42,262 bases of DNA, from contig JAFQFC010000022.1 in NCBI GenBank assembly GCA_017415775.1, forward strand, positions 1 to 42,262, written 5' to 3'. The first letter of the stretch is position 1; the number at the start of each line of letters is the position of its first letter. The notes under the pieces are model-generated. The model was not told where the DNA came from, made no database searches, and saw only the letters and a list, made by a program, of their open reading frames with translations. Positions 1-9,665 of the stretch are shown here, one piece after another. The translations under genes were made by a program, and so were the position numbers. This stretch comes from Oscillospiraceae bacterium. GTDB taxonomy: Bacteria > Bacillota > Clostridia > Oscillospirales > Oscillospiraceae.

Positions 1-141
1 AAAAATGAAAACAGCAAGACTGTAATCGTAAAAAACTCCAATCATACTTTTAATGTTCTAATGCCTAACGAATCTAAAGCAAATGATGTTATTGAGCAAA
101 CCATACAATGGATAAATAAGGTTTTAATGATGAACAGGTAA
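1..141 (+). CDS. C-terminal fragment of an unknown protein (5' end outside window)
   Basis: Frame 1 is open from the first base to a TAA at 139-141 and gives 46 residues ending in IQWINKVLMMNR. It is cut by the window edge, so no start is visible. The stretch is strikingly AT-rich beside the GC-rich genes that follow, and its codons (AAT, AAA, ATA, TTA) are unlike those of the neighbouring dcw genes. A short pattern of a hydrophobic strand followed by an acidic amphipathic end is all that can be seen. The size and composition would suit a small accessory or transposon-associated protein, but no family is recognised. It converges on spoIVB. Confidence 0.5.
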   Translation, partial: KNENSKTVIVKNSNHTFNVLMPNESKANDVIEQTIQWINKVLMMNR

Positions 142-183
142 GGAACCTACTTTGCATCTACGAGCGAAAAATAAACAATGCCG

Positions 184-212
184 AAAAATGCCAGGGGCAA
201 ACCGCCCCTGGC
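184..212 (-). terminator. Rho-independent terminator of spoIVB
   Basis: A perfect 9-bp GCCAGGGGC/GCCCCTGGC stem (190-198 with 204-212) is followed on the minus strand by A and five T. It lies just past the spoIVB stop. Four A after the stem on the plus strand give only weak terminator character for the partial gene at 1-141. Confidence 0.85.
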
Positions 213-219
213 AAAACAT

Positions 220-1248
220 TTATCCCGCTGCTTCTAACATATTCTCAATAAATATCCCATAACCCCGTGTAGGATCATTTACTAAAACATGCGTAACAGC
301 TCCAACTAACTTGCCATTTTGCACGATTGGAGAACCCGACATCCCCTGCACGATGCCGCCGGTGGTGCTGAGCAGCCGCTCATCCGTCACCCGCAGCAGC
401 AGGTTGCGAGTAGGCTGGTCGCCGCCATAGAGCCGCACGATCTCCACGGCGTATTCCTCTGTCCGGTCGCCGCTGACAGTGGAAAGAATGGTGGCCGGAC
501 CGGTGCGGATCTCCTGCCGTTTTGCCACCGGCAGCGCCCGGCTCTCATCCAAAAAAGTCCCGTCCGACACGGTACCAAAGACGCCGCTGTCCGTGTTGGC
601 CCAAAGGGTACCCACATCCCGCTGCACGGAAAAGTCGCCCTTCAGCTCGCCGGGACTGCCCGAGGTCCCTTTACGCACCGACTTGACGGTGGTCTCCATG
701 ATGGAACCGGAAGCAAGGGGCATCAGCTGCGCCGTATCCACATCATTGATGCCGTGACCCAGCGCACCGTAAGTGCCGCTTTCCGGATCGTAGTAGGTCA
801 GCGTTCCCACACCGGCCATGCTGTCCCGGATCCATGCGCCCAGGCGGCATTTGCCGTCGTCGCAGCGTACCGGAGTGACGGACACCTCCATGTGGCGGCT
901 GCCCCGCTGCACCGCCAGTACCATGGCATCTTCGCCGTTGTCCTGCAGGATGGACTGCATATGCTCCGTTGACTGGATTTTTTCGCCATTGGCTTTGAGG
1001 ATCAGGTCCCCTTCCTTCAAGCCGCAGTCCTCTGCCGGGGAAACGGCATCGCCGCCGCAGGACACCTCCGAAGTGTCCACGATCAGCACGCCATCGGCAA
1101 AGAGTTTGATGCCCACCGCCTTGCCCACGGGGATCAGGGTCTTCGTCTCTTCCACCGCCCACGCAGGCGAGATGCTAAGGCTGCAACAGAAAAGCGCTGC
1201 CAGCCATGCCGCCGCTGTGCGGCGGTATTTGTTTCGCATTTCATGCAT
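220..1248 (-). CDS. spoIVB: SpoIVB-like S55 serine peptidase with PDZ domain
   Basis: SpoIVB is the forespore-secreted signalling protease that, in Bacillus, releases the SpoIVFB/sigma-K checkpoint by cleaving SpoIVFA. The 342-residue product has an N-terminal hydrophobic signal segment (about 11-31), a PDZ domain (about 45-125, with GLKEGDLILKANGEKI) and an S55 peptidase domain. The latter carries His165 in GALGHGIND and the serine motif QGMSGSP (about 301-307), followed by the family's C-terminal TRGYGIFIENML. The start at 1248 is chosen because GAGGTG lies 6 bases upstream; an ATG two codons earlier would overlap that site. It is shorter than Bacillus SpoIVB (about 425). It follows ftsZ, separated by the ftsZ terminator, so it needs its own promoter; no clear sigma-F or sigma-G site was found. 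Confidence 0.9.
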   Translation of the reverse strand: MHEMRNKYRRTAAAWLAALFCCSLSISPAWAVEETKTLIPVGKAVGIKLFADGVLIVDTSEVSCGGDAVSPAEDCGLKEGDLILKANGEKIQSTEHMQSILQDNGEDAMVLAVQRGSRHMEVSVTPVRCDDGKCRLGAWIRDSMAGVGTLTYYDPESGTYGALGHGINDVDTAQLMPLASGSIMETTVKSVRKGTSGSPGELKGDFSVQRDVGTLWANTDSGVFGTVSDGTFLDESRALPVAKRQEIRTGPATILSTVSGDRTEEYAVEIVRLYGGDQPTRNLLLRVTDERLLSTTGGIVQGMSGSPIVQNGKLVGAVTHVLVNDPTRGYGIFIENMLEAAG

Positions 1249-1272
1249 CACCATCACCTCTCGTTTTGTTTT

Positions 1273-1286
1273 TGTCGCCGGCGACA
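1273..1286. repeat. 14-bp perfect palindrome in the spoIVB leader
   Basis: TGTCGCCGGCGACA is self-complementary over all 14 bases and sits about 25 bases upstream of the spoIVB start. It could be an operator for a dimeric protein or a small mRNA hairpin near the ribosome binding site. No factor is recognised. Confidence 0.4.
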
Positions 1287-1373
1287 GCGTTAATTTGCTC
1301 GATTTTTTGTTTCCTTTCCCCGTTAAAAAAAGGATGAAACGCCAAAAACGAAAACCCTTTTGAAAACAAGCGC

Positions 1374-1406
1374 AAAAAAGCGCCGCAGGAAAATCCCTGC
1401 GGCGCT
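1374..1406 (-). terminator. Rho-independent terminator of ftsZ
   Basis: An 11-bp stem AGCGCCGCAGG/CCTGCGGCGCT (1379-1389 with 1396-1406) is followed on the minus strand by a run of T (1374-1379). It lies 15 bases past the ftsZ stop and isolates ftsZ from spoIVB. Confidence 0.9.
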
Positions 1407-1420
1407 GCCAGTTTTTTCTT

Positions 1421-2533
<1,113 letters not shown>

Positions 2534-2609
2534 GATGGTTCCTCCTGCTACAAATTGTATGTCAAAGACAGATTATCCGACAGTAACCCCAATATAGAGT
2601 ATTTATATT

Positions 2610-2638
2610 ATTGTAGTACGCTTTGTCCGGCCCGTCAA
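2610..2638 (-). promoter_or_regulatory. Vegetative promoter of ftsZ
   Basis: On the minus strand, -35 TTGACG (2638-2633) and -10 TACAAT (2615-2610) are separated by 17 bases. This leaves a leader of about 70 nt before the ftsZ start. Confidence 0.85.
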
Positions 2639-2642
2639 GTGT

Positions 2643-2662
2643 TCCGGGGCAATTTCCCCGGA
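2643..2662 (-). terminator. Weak hairpin between ftsQ and ftsZ
   Basis: TCCGGGG/CCCCGGA (2643-2649 with 2656-2662) forms a 7-bp stem ten bases past the ftsQ stop. The minus strand lacks a U tract after it, so it may only attenuate or stabilise the 3' end of the long dcw transcript before the ftsZ promoter. Confidence 0.4.
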
Positions 2663-2672
2663 TTTCTTTGCA

Positions 2673-3428
2673 TCATTCGTTCAGCAGCCGTGCTTCACCG
2701 TCCACCATCATTTTCAGCGTGCCGGTTTCGTAATCCTCCAGCTTCGCCACCACGGCGGCCAGAAAATCCAGCTTGTAATCCAGATCCGATTCCCAGGGGA
2801 TCTCCACGTTCAGCCGATCCAGATAGCGGAAGCTGACGCAGTCCTCCCGCTCCAGATGGATCTCCTGCACATCGGCCAGCATTCCCTTGGCACGCAGGTG
2901 GTCCAGCAGGGCACGAAGCTCCGCCAGAGCCGCTTCGCTGCCCTCAGCGGCAGCCAGCGATCCGCCTACCGCAGGCTCAGCCAGCGTCACACCGGTGACC
3001 ACAGCGCTGCCTTCCGGCTTCACTTCCACAAAATCCACCACTTTGCCGGTCTGACACAGCAGCCACACGCCGCCCGCCTGCTCCAGCGCAACGTCGCACA
3101 CGCACTCCGTCACCCGGATGCGCAGGCTTTCGGGCAGCTTGCGGTTGATGCTGACCGACTCCACATAGGGCAGCGCCTGGCTGATGCGGCCCGCCACCTC
3201 ATACTTATTCATAAAGAACAGGTTGTCACCCTGCTCTACGCCGCAGACATCCACCACCTGCTGGGCGGTATAGCGGCTGTTGCCGCTGACTTCGATCTTC
3301 TCCGCCTTGAAAAAGACTGCCATGGCCGCCGCAACGGCGCCCATGATGAGCGCCAGACACAGCAGCTTATACAGGGGCGCAAAGCTGCCCCGTCTGCGTC
3401 TGCGATTGTGTTTCTTTCGACCGGCCAT
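2673..3428 (-). CDS. ftsQ: Cell division protein FtsQ/DivIB
   Basis: FtsQ/DivIB is a bitopic membrane protein that bridges the divisome and, with FtsL/DivIC, gates FtsWI activity. The 251-residue product starts with a basic cytoplasmic tail (KKHNRRRRRG), one membrane segment (about 20-41) and then a POTRA domain beginning KAEKIEVSGNSRYTAQQVVDVCG. The beta domain follows with LPYVESVSINRKLPESLRI, the typical DivIB/FtsQ motif. RBS AAAGGA lies ten bases before the ATG. It sits between murA and ftsZ where many bacteria have ftsQ-ftsA-ftsZ; here ftsA is missing, as in many Clostridia. Confidence 0.92.
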   Translation of the reverse strand: MAGRKKHNRRRRRGSFAPLYKLLCLALIMGAVAAAMAVFFKAEKIEVSGNSRYTAQQVVDVCGVEQGDNLFFMNKYEVAGRISQALPYVESVSINRKLPESLRIRVTECVCDVALEQAGGVWLLCQTGKVVDFVEVKPEGSAVVTGVTLAEPAVGGSLAAAEGSEAALAELRALLDHLRAKGMLADVQEIHLEREDCVSFRYLDRLNVEIPWESDLDYKLDFLAAVVAKLEDYETGTLKMMVDGEARLLNE

Positions 3429-3463
3429 GGCGTCTGTCCTTTCTTACGTTATTTGGCGGCGGT

Positions 3464-4714
3464 TCACGGTTCTTCCCGGACCTCCGCACCCAAACGGCGC
3501 AGGTCGCCGACAATGTCGGCGTATCCCCGCCGGATATGTGCAGTTTTTCCCACCCGGGTGATGCCCCGGGCCTGTAATCCTGCTGCAATCAACGCTGCGC
3601 CGCCCCGCAGATCGGTGGCACAGACCTGAGCGCCGTGCAGTTCCTGCACGCCGCTCACCAGCGCCACACGCCCCTCCGTGCGGATGTCGGCGCCCATGCG
3701 CCGCAGCTCCGCCACATGGCGGTAACGGCTGTCAAACATATTCTCCACGAACATGGTGGTTCCCTCAGCACGCAGCAGCGCTGCCATCAGCACCGCCTGT
3801 GCGTCCGTCGGAAAACCGGGATAGGGGCAGGTCCGCACCGGTGCGATGGCCCGCAGCTTCCCTGTGGAGCGCAGGCGGACGCAGTCCTCTTCGCAGCGTA
3901 TTTCGCACCCGGACTGCATCAGCGCCGTCGTCACCGTAGACAGATGGCGGCAGTCAATGCCCCGCAGGCAAATGTCGCCGCCGGCCCCGGCAGCGGATGC
4001 CAGATATGTAGAGGCCACGATCCGGTCACCGATGAGGCCATGGTCGCAGCCGTGGAGCGGCTTACCGCCCTCCACCACGATGGTGGAGCTGCCGGCCCCA
4101 TGGACCGATGCACCGCAGCTGCGCAAAAATGCCTGCAGGTCGCAGATCTCCGGTTCCCGGGCCGCATTGCAGATCATGGTGGTGCCTTCTGCACCGCAGG
4201 CCGCCAGCATGGCATTCTCCGTCGCCCCCACGCTGGGCAGCGACAGCACGATCTCTGCGCCCCGCAGCTTCCCGGCGCAGCGCAGCACACCGCAGCGCTC
4301 GCACACCGCAGCGCCCAGGGTCCGCAGGGCTGACAAATGCAGATCAATGGGCCGTGGCCCCAACTCGCAGCCGCCGGGATAGGATATTTCCGCCCGACCG
4401 CACCGGCTCAGGACAGCGCCCAGAAAGATCACCGATGAGCGCATGCGCCGCATCAGATGCTCCGGGATCTGACAGCCGGTGACGCAGGTGGCGTCCACCA
4501 GCAGGTCCTCCCCTTCCCACCGGGTCTCACAGCCCAGATGGCGCAAAATCTCCGTGGTGGTATCCACATCGCTCAGACGGGGACAACCACGGATCCGGCA
4601 GACGCCGCCGCTCATCACCGACGCCGCCAGAATGGGCAGAACGCTGTTTTTTGCGCCCTGCACCGTTAATTCGCCGACCAGAGGCCGGCCTCCCTCCACA
4701 GCAAAACAGCTCAT
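3464..4714 (-). CDS. murA: UDP-N-acetylglucosamine 1-carboxyvinyltransferase MurA
   Basis: MurA transfers enolpyruvate from PEP to UDP-GlcNAc, the first committed step of peptidoglycan synthesis, in the cytoplasm. The 416 residues match the family. Lys22-Asn23 (QGAKNSVLP), the catalytic/fosfomycin-binding cysteine (Cys116 in YPGGCELGPRPIDLHL) and the YPGFPTDAQA segment that carries the general base Asp are all present. Because the cysteine is intact, the enzyme is predicted to be fosfomycin-sensitive (inference). The gene follows murG with 67 bases between and precedes ftsQ by 35. Many Firmicutes keep murA elsewhere or in two copies; the second copy, if any, is not in this window. Confidence 0.95.
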   Translation of the reverse strand: MSCFAVEGGRPLVGELTVQGAKNSVLPILAASVMSGGVCRIRGCPRLSDVDTTTEILRHLGCETRWEGEDLLVDATCVTGCQIPEHLMRRMRSSVIFLGAVLSRCGRAEISYPGGCELGPRPIDLHLSALRTLGAAVCERCGVLRCAGKLRGAEIVLSLPSVGATENAMLAACGAEGTTMICNAAREPEICDLQAFLRSCGASVHGAGSSTIVVEGGKPLHGCDHGLIGDRIVASTYLASAAGAGGDICLRGIDCRHLSTVTTALMQSGCEIRCEEDCVRLRSTGKLRAIAPVRTCPYPGFPTDAQAVLMAALLRAEGTTMFVENMFDSRYRHVAELRRMGADIRTEGRVALVSGVQELHGAQVCATDLRGGAALIAAGLQARGITRVGKTAHIRRGYADIVGDLRRLGAEVREEP

Positions 4715-4781
4715 ACATGCGCCGCCTTTCCTCGCAATTCTATGCCATCTTATGGCACAGAGGGGCGCACGGTGCCTGTTC

Positions 4782-5900
4782 TTACCGGCAAAGGGCCACG
4801 ACTGTTTCGTAGATCCGCTCCGTGGCGTCCCGGATGCCCAGCGAGAGCATTCCCTCGCTCATGGCCTGACGCTTCTTGGCATCGGCCAGAATATCCCGGG
4901 CCGTGGTGTACAGTTCGTCTGCGGACAGTTCCTGCTCCAGCATCACCACAGCGCCGCCGTGGCGCTCCAGAATGCGGCAGTTCTTCTCCTGATGGTTGTT
5001 GGTCACATAGGGAGACGGTACCATCACCGCCGGCTTGCCCAGGGCCGTCAGCTCGCTGACGGTGGATGCGCCGCCGCGACACAGCACCAGATCGGCCGCC
5101 GCCATCACGGTGGCCATGTTGTGGATATACTCCCGCACATCCAGACCGGGCCGGTCGTTCAGGCCACGAGCCGCCAGTTCCGCCTGCATCTTCTGCCAGC
5201 CGGAAGAACCCACAGCGTGGATGTGGTGGAAGGGCTGGCCCTCCGCCACCTCAGCGGCGAAGAAGTCCAGCATTTTCTCGTTCATGGTACTGGCGCCCAG
5301 ACTGCCCCAGAAGGACACCAGCAGCGGGCGCTCGTCGCTCAAACCCAGTGCTGCCCGGGCTTCCTCACGGGTCAGATCAAAGAAATCGCCCCGCACCGGC
5401 GTGCCGGTGACTACGATCTTCTCCGGATTGCGGTACAGCGCACGGCAGTCTTCAAAGCCCACCATGATGCGGTCGGCAAAATTCTCCAGCATCTTGGTGG
5501 TCAGACCCGGCACCATGTTGGACTCATGCACCGCCGTGGGGATACCCTGAGCCGCCGCCTGCTTCACCATGGGGAAGCTGGCGTAGCCGCCGGTACCCAC
5601 CACCAGACCGGGCTTGAATTCCCGCAGGATGGCCTTGGCTGCCGCCGGTGCCGTCATCAGACGCTTCACCGTGCGCAGATTGTGCTTCAAACCAGCCACG
5701 CTCAGGGACCGGGAGAAGCCGGACACTTCCACGCCGCGGAAGTCGTAGCCGGCCTTGGCCACCAGTCCTTTTTCCATGCCGTCGGGCGTACCCACGAACA
5801 GCACCCTGGTGCTGCTGTCCAGCTTGCGCATGTAACCGGCCAGGGCCAGCGCAGGATTCACATGGCCCGCCGTGCCGCCGCAAGTAAAAATCACATTCAT
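4782..5900 (-). CDS. murG: UDP-GlcNAc:lipid I N-acetylglucosaminyltransferase MurG
   Basis: MurG is the GT-B glycosyltransferase that converts lipid I (made by MraY) to lipid II at the inner face of the membrane. The 372 residues begin with the glycine-rich loop TCGGTAGHVNPALALA (6-21) and include the middle GTGGYASFP loop, HESN, and the C-terminal donor-site region with RGGASTVSELTALGKPAVMVPSP. This is full length. It starts 12 bases after ftsW ends, and its ATG has GAGG upstream within that gap, so co-translation with ftsW is likely. It supplies lipid II to the FtsW/PBP pair encoded in the same operon. Confidence 0.97.
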   Translation of the reverse strand: MNVIFTCGGTAGHVNPALALAGYMRKLDSSTRVLFVGTPDGMEKGLVAKAGYDFRGVEVSGFSRSLSVAGLKHNLRTVKRLMTAPAAAKAILREFKPGLVVGTGGYASFPMVKQAAAQGIPTAVHESNMVPGLTTKMLENFADRIMVGFEDCRALYRNPEKIVVTGTPVRGDFFDLTREEARAALGLSDERPLLVSFWGSLGASTMNEKMLDFFAAEVAEGQPFHHIHAVGSSGWQKMQAELAARGLNDRPGLDVREYIHNMATVMAAADLVLCRGGASTVSELTALGKPAVMVPSPYVTNNHQEKNCRILERHGGAVVMLEQELSADELYTTARDILADAKKRQAMSEGMLSLGIRDATERIYETVVALCR

Positions 5901-5912
5901 TCGCTTTCCTCC

Positions 5913-7112
5913 TTACCCGTTCTGTGGAGCCGGGATCTGTCGTGAAACGCTCAGCACAATGCCCATTTCAAACAGCTGCAGCGCCAGTGCCGTGCCGCCG
6001 TAGCTGAAGAACGGCAGCGAAATGCCGGTAGCCGGCAAAAGGCTGGTCACCACCGCCATGTTCAGAAACGTCTGCAGGGCGATCTGCGTCATGCAGCCCA
6101 CCACCAGCAGCATGCCGAAGCGGTCACGGGCATGAAGGGCGATCCAGAAGCCGCGCAGGATCAGCAAAACAAAGATGAGGATAATGATGCTGGCGCCGAT
6201 GAGACCCAGCTCCTCACAGATAATGGCAAAGATAAAGTCGTTGTGTTCCTCAGGCAGGAAGGAGAACTTCTGCCGTCCCTTACCGAAGCCCACGCCCAGC
6301 AGGCCGCCGGAACCGATAGAGATCAAACTCTGGGCCATCTGGTAGCCGCCGTCGTAATACTGCAGCCAGGGGTCGTGCCACATAAGGATACGGTTGGCGC
6401 CGTACTTCAGGATACCGGCCTCCACCAGCTTGACATAGGTCACCGCCACGACGCCTACGCCGCCGAAGCCCAAAGCCACCAGCCAGCGCTTCATGCCGCC
6501 CACCACCATCATCAGGATACCGATACCCATGATGATAACGGTGCAGGACAGGTGGGGCTCCAGCATCAGCAGGATCGCCAGAATCAGCAGGATCACCGCA
6601 TAGGGAACCACGCCGTCACGGAAATTCTCCATCTGCTTCCCTTTGCGGGAAATGCTGTTGGCAAAATAAACGATCACTGCCAGCTTGGCGATCTCCGAGG
6701 GTTGGAAGGTGAAAACGCCCGGAATACCCAGCCAACGGGTTGAGTTATTGACGGTAATGCCCACGCCGGGAATAACAACCAACAGCAGCAGGCAGAACGA
6801 AACGATCATCAGCAGCGTCGGCGTACCGCGCAGTCGGTGATAGTCGATCTTGCCCATGGCCACCATGGAGCCCAAACCCAGCAGTGCAAAGATCGCCTGA
6901 CGCTTGACATAGTATGCAGCGTCGCCGCTTTCTGCATAGGCCGAGGGGAAGCTGGCGGAGAACAGCATCACAAGACCAATGGCCGTCAGCAGCAGCACCA
7001 ACAGCAGGAACGGCAGATCCATGGATCCCTTGTTCGCTTCTCTTGCTTTTCGTTTCTGTTCACGACGCCGCTGCTGCAGATCACGCTGGGCACGGTATTC
7101 GTCTCTCGTCAC
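5913..7112 (-). CDS. ftsW: SEDS-family peptidoglycan polymerase FtsW/SpoVE
   Basis: SEDS proteins polymerise lipid II into glycan strands together with a class B PBP. The 399-residue product has a basic cytoplasmic N-terminus (about 1-30, very rich in Arg, Gln and Lys) and about ten membrane helices. Family signatures include WLGIPGVFTFQPSEIAKLA, EPHLSCTVIIMGIGILM and LLPATGISLPFFSYGGTA near the C-terminus. The start is GTG with GGAGGGG upstream; no better ATG exists before the first helix. It is the only SEDS gene in the cluster, so it may serve both vegetative division and the spore cortex. It is followed closely by murG. Confidence 0.95.
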   Translation of the reverse strand: MTRDEYRAQRDLQQRRREQKRKAREANKGSMDLPFLLLVLLLTAIGLVMLFSASFPSAYAESGDAAYYVKRQAIFALLGLGSMVAMGKIDYHRLRGTPTLLMIVSFCLLLLVVIPGVGITVNNSTRWLGIPGVFTFQPSEIAKLAVIVYFANSISRKGKQMENFRDGVVPYAVILLILAILLMLEPHLSCTVIIMGIGILMMVVGGMKRWLVALGFGGVGVVAVTYVKLVEAGILKYGANRILMWHDPWLQYYDGGYQMAQSLISIGSGGLLGVGFGKGRQKFSFLPEEHNDFIFAIICEELGLIGASIIILIFVLLILRGFWIALHARDRFGMLLVVGCMTQIALQTFLNMAVVTSLLPATGISLPFFSYGGTALALQLFEMGIVLSVSRQIPAPQNG

Positions 7113-7152
7113 AGAGATTCCCCTCCTTTCACAAGTTTTATCCGTTGTTGCC

Positions 7153-8142
7153 TCAGGCGACGTAACGGCCCATCACGCCCAAAAAGGCCAGCACGCAGAA
7201 GATGGCGCTGACGGTGGTAAATACGGCCACCACCTTGGTTTCTTTCCAGCCGCACATCTCAAAGTGATGGTGCAGCGGCGCCATTTTGAAAAAGCGCTTG
7301 CCGTGGGTCAGCTTGAAGTAGCCCACCTGAATGATATCGGACATGGTTTCACAGATGTAAACGATACCCACCAGGATCAGCACCAGAGGCATGTCGTAGG
7401 CAAAGGCCAAAGCCGCCACGGCGCCGCCCAGAAACAGCGAGCCGGTATCGCCCATGAACACCTTGGCAGGATAGTGGTTGTAGATCAGGAAGGCGAAAAG
7501 ACCGCCCACCATGGCGCCGCCGAAGATGCCCAGCTGCTCATAGTGACCCCAGTAGCCGCCCATCACAGCAAAGAACAGCGCCACAGGCACCGTCACGCTG
7601 CTGGACAGACCGTCCAGACCGTCGGTAATGTTGACGGAGTTGACGGTACCCACGATAACGAAGGCGGCAAAAATCAGGTAGACCACCCAGTTGAGTACCA
7701 GCTCAGTCTGCAGGAAGGGGATATACAGGTTGGGGCTGAGCATGCCTTCAAAGCGCATCAGGCACAGGAAGGCCACCGCCGCAGCCAACTGCAGCAAAAA
7801 CTTCTGGCGGCTGGTCAGACCGGTGTTCTGCTTGCGCTTGACCTTCTGATAGTCGTCGATATAGCCGATGACGCCGAAGACCAGCGCAAAGCCAAAGACG
7901 TACAGATGGGAGTAATCTCCCGCCAGCATGCCCTGCCAGCCCAGCACAAAAATGGTGATGAAAATGCCGATGATAAACATCAGACCGCCCATGGTGGGCG
8001 TACCCTGCTTATTCATGTGCCAGGTGGGGCCGATCTCCTTGATGCTCTGGCCCACCTTCAGCTTTACCAGCGCCGGAAGCAGCAGCTTACCCGCCACAGC
8101 CGAAATAACGAAGCTGATCACAGCCGCCAAAATGATCTTCAT
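7153..8142 (-). CDS. mraY: Phospho-N-acetylmuramoyl-pentapeptide transferase MraY
   Basis: MraY transfers phospho-MurNAc-pentapeptide to undecaprenyl phosphate, making lipid I in the membrane. The 329 residues have about ten transmembrane segments. Signatures present are GTPTMGGLMF (about 48-57), the Asp-rich GYIDDYQK (about 92-99), NITDGLDGL and the C-terminal APLHHHFE loop, all catalytic or substrate-binding motifs in this family. RBS GAGAGGAG lies before the ATG. It lies between murE and ftsW. murF and murD, which often flank it, are absent, so the pentapeptide substrate depends on genes elsewhere. Confidence 0.97.
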   Translation of the reverse strand: MKIILAAVISFVISAVAGKLLLPALVKLKVGQSIKEIGPTWHMNKQGTPTMGGLMFIIGIFITIFVLGWQGMLAGDYSHLYVFGFALVFGVIGYIDDYQKVKRKQNTGLTSRQKFLLQLAAAVAFLCLMRFEGMLSPNLYIPFLQTELVLNWVVYLIFAAFVIVGTVNSVNITDGLDGLSSSVTVPVALFFAVMGGYWGHYEQLGIFGGAMVGGLFAFLIYNHYPAKVFMGDTGSLFLGGAVAALAFAYDMPLVLILVGIVYICETMSDIIQVGYFKLTHGKRFFKMAPLHHHFEMCGWKETKVVAVFTTVSAIFCVLAFLGVMGRYVA

Positions 8143-8199
8143 GGTGATTCTCCTCTCGCCGCCCGCAGGCGGTTTTTCGTTGGTTCTCTTTATTTTAAC

Positions 8200-9639
8200 T
8201 TACCGTTCTTTCAGATATTCTGCCACGATCTCCCGCTCGTCCAGTCGGCATCGCTGTCCCCGTACCTCCTGATACGGTTCGTGGCCTTTGCCGCACAAAA
8301 CGATGACATCGCCCGGTGCACCGTGCTCCAGCGCCCAGCGGACAGCCGCCCGCCGATCCTCGATCACCACCGGCTCCGTCTCGCCCATGCCGGCCACGAT
8401 CTCCCGGATGATGGCCATTGGCTCTTCGCTGCGGGGATTGTCGGTGGTCACCACCGCCACATCGGCCAGCTGCGCCGCAATGGCGCCCATCAGCGGACGC
8501 TTGGCCCGATCCCGGTCGCCGCCGCAGCCAAACACGGCGATCACCCGGCCTGCAGTAAAGGCACGCACCGCCGTCAGCACATTTTCCAGCGCATCGGGCG
8601 TGTGGGCGTAGTCGATCAGCACCGTATAGTCCCGCTGCGGCGTGGGTACCACTTCCATGCGGCCCCGGGCGCCCCGGTCACGGCCCAGCACTTCGGCGCA
8701 GTCCGCCAGCGACACTCCCAGCCGGGAGCATACCGCCGTGGCCGCCAGCGCATTGTACACGCTGAAGCTGCCCGGCACAGCATAGGTGAAAAGTTGCTCT
8801 TCCCACGGAGTTTTTGCCACAAAATCCACCCGATCGGGTAGATATTGTACCTCCCGGGCCTGCAGATCAGCCCCCTCCCCCATGCCAAAGGTAAAGCGGG
8901 GGCAGGTGCTGCCCTGCAGCAGCAGAGGCGTCCACGGATCATCGGCGTTGCACACAGCACCGTCGCACGAGCGCAGCAGCCGTGCCTTGGCGGCACAGTA
9001 ACGCTCCATGGTGTCGTGAAAATCCAGATGATCCTGGGTCAGGTTGGTACACAGCCCCACAGCAAAGCGGATGCCGTACACCCGATCCAACGCCAGCGCA
9101 TGGGAGGATACTTCCATCACCACATGGCTGCAGCCGTTGTCAGCCATATGGCGCAGCAGCCGCTGCAGTTCCCACGCCCCGGGGGTCGTTCGTTCACTGA
9201 GCAGAGAACGGCGGTCCACCATATTCTCCACGGTGCCCACCAGGCCCACCCGGGCGGCGGCCTTCTGCTCAAGGATATGTTTGATCAGTACGGTGGTGGT
9301 GGTTTTCCCGTTGGTGCCGGTCACACCCACCATCGTCATTTCTTCCGCTGGGCGGCCAAACCAGTTGGCGGCGATCACCGCCAACGCCCGCCGGGCGGAG
9401 GGGACCACCACATAGGGGGCATCCCCCTCGGGTGGCTGCTGACAGACAACGCAGGCTGCGCCTCTGTCCATTGCCTGTGTGATAAAGCAGCTGCCGTCGC
9501 ACTGTGCGCCGGGAACGGCGACAAAGAGGTCGCCGGGTGCGGTGGTTCGGGAATCATAGCTGACACCCAGAATCTCCGCCGCAGCATCGGCGCAGACGGT
9601 TGTGATCTGTACATCGCGAAGTAAAGCCTTCAGCTTCAA
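8200..9639 (-). CDS. murE: UDP-MurNAc-tripeptide ligase MurE (meso-DAP type)
   Basis: MurE adds the third stem-peptide residue to UDP-MurNAc-dipeptide. The ATP loop GTNGKTTTT lies at 108-116, the carbamylated-lysine region AAKARLL at about 217-223, and DNPR at 400-403. The DNPR form is the signature of enzymes that add meso-diaminopimelate, so the wall is predicted to be DAP-type. The start is taken as TTG at 9639 (MKLKALLRDV), with AAAGGAG 11 bases upstream; the longer open frame has no RBS and overlaps the upstream PBP gene. The product is 479 residues, normal for MurE. It begins 26 bases after the PBP stop. Confidence 0.95.
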   Translation of the reverse strand: MKLKALLRDVQITTVCADAAAEILGVSYDSRTTAPGDLFVAVPGAQCDGSCFITQAMDRGAACVVCQQPPEGDAPYVVVPSARRALAVIAANWFGRPAEEMTMVGVTGTNGKTTTTVLIKHILEQKAAARVGLVGTVENMVDRRSLLSERTTPGAWELQRLLRHMADNGCSHVVMEVSSHALALDRVYGIRFAVGLCTNLTQDHLDFHDTMERYCAAKARLLRSCDGAVCNADDPWTPLLLQGSTCPRFTFGMGEGADLQAREVQYLPDRVDFVAKTPWEEQLFTYAVPGSFSVYNALAATAVCSRLGVSLADCAEVLGRDRGARGRMEVVPTPQRDYTVLIDYAHTPDALENVLTAVRAFTAGRVIAVFGCGGDRDRAKRPLMGAIAAQLADVAVVTTDNPRSEEPMAIIREIVAGMGETEPVVIEDRRAAVRWALEHGAPGDVIVLCGKGHEPYQEVRGQRCRLDEREIVAEYLKER

Positions 9640-9665
9640 TCTTAGCGCTGCTCCTTTCCAAGCAC

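Noticed and set aside
1249-1373. Sigma-F or sigma-G promoter for spoIVB
   Set aside because: A CATCCTT at a plausible distance was seen, but nothing like GHATR lies 18 bases before it.
8159-8177. Terminator-like hairpin plus T run on the plus strand between mraY and murE
   Set aside because: There is no plus-strand gene to end; on the minus strand no U run follows, so it is probably incidental to GC-rich spacer DNA.
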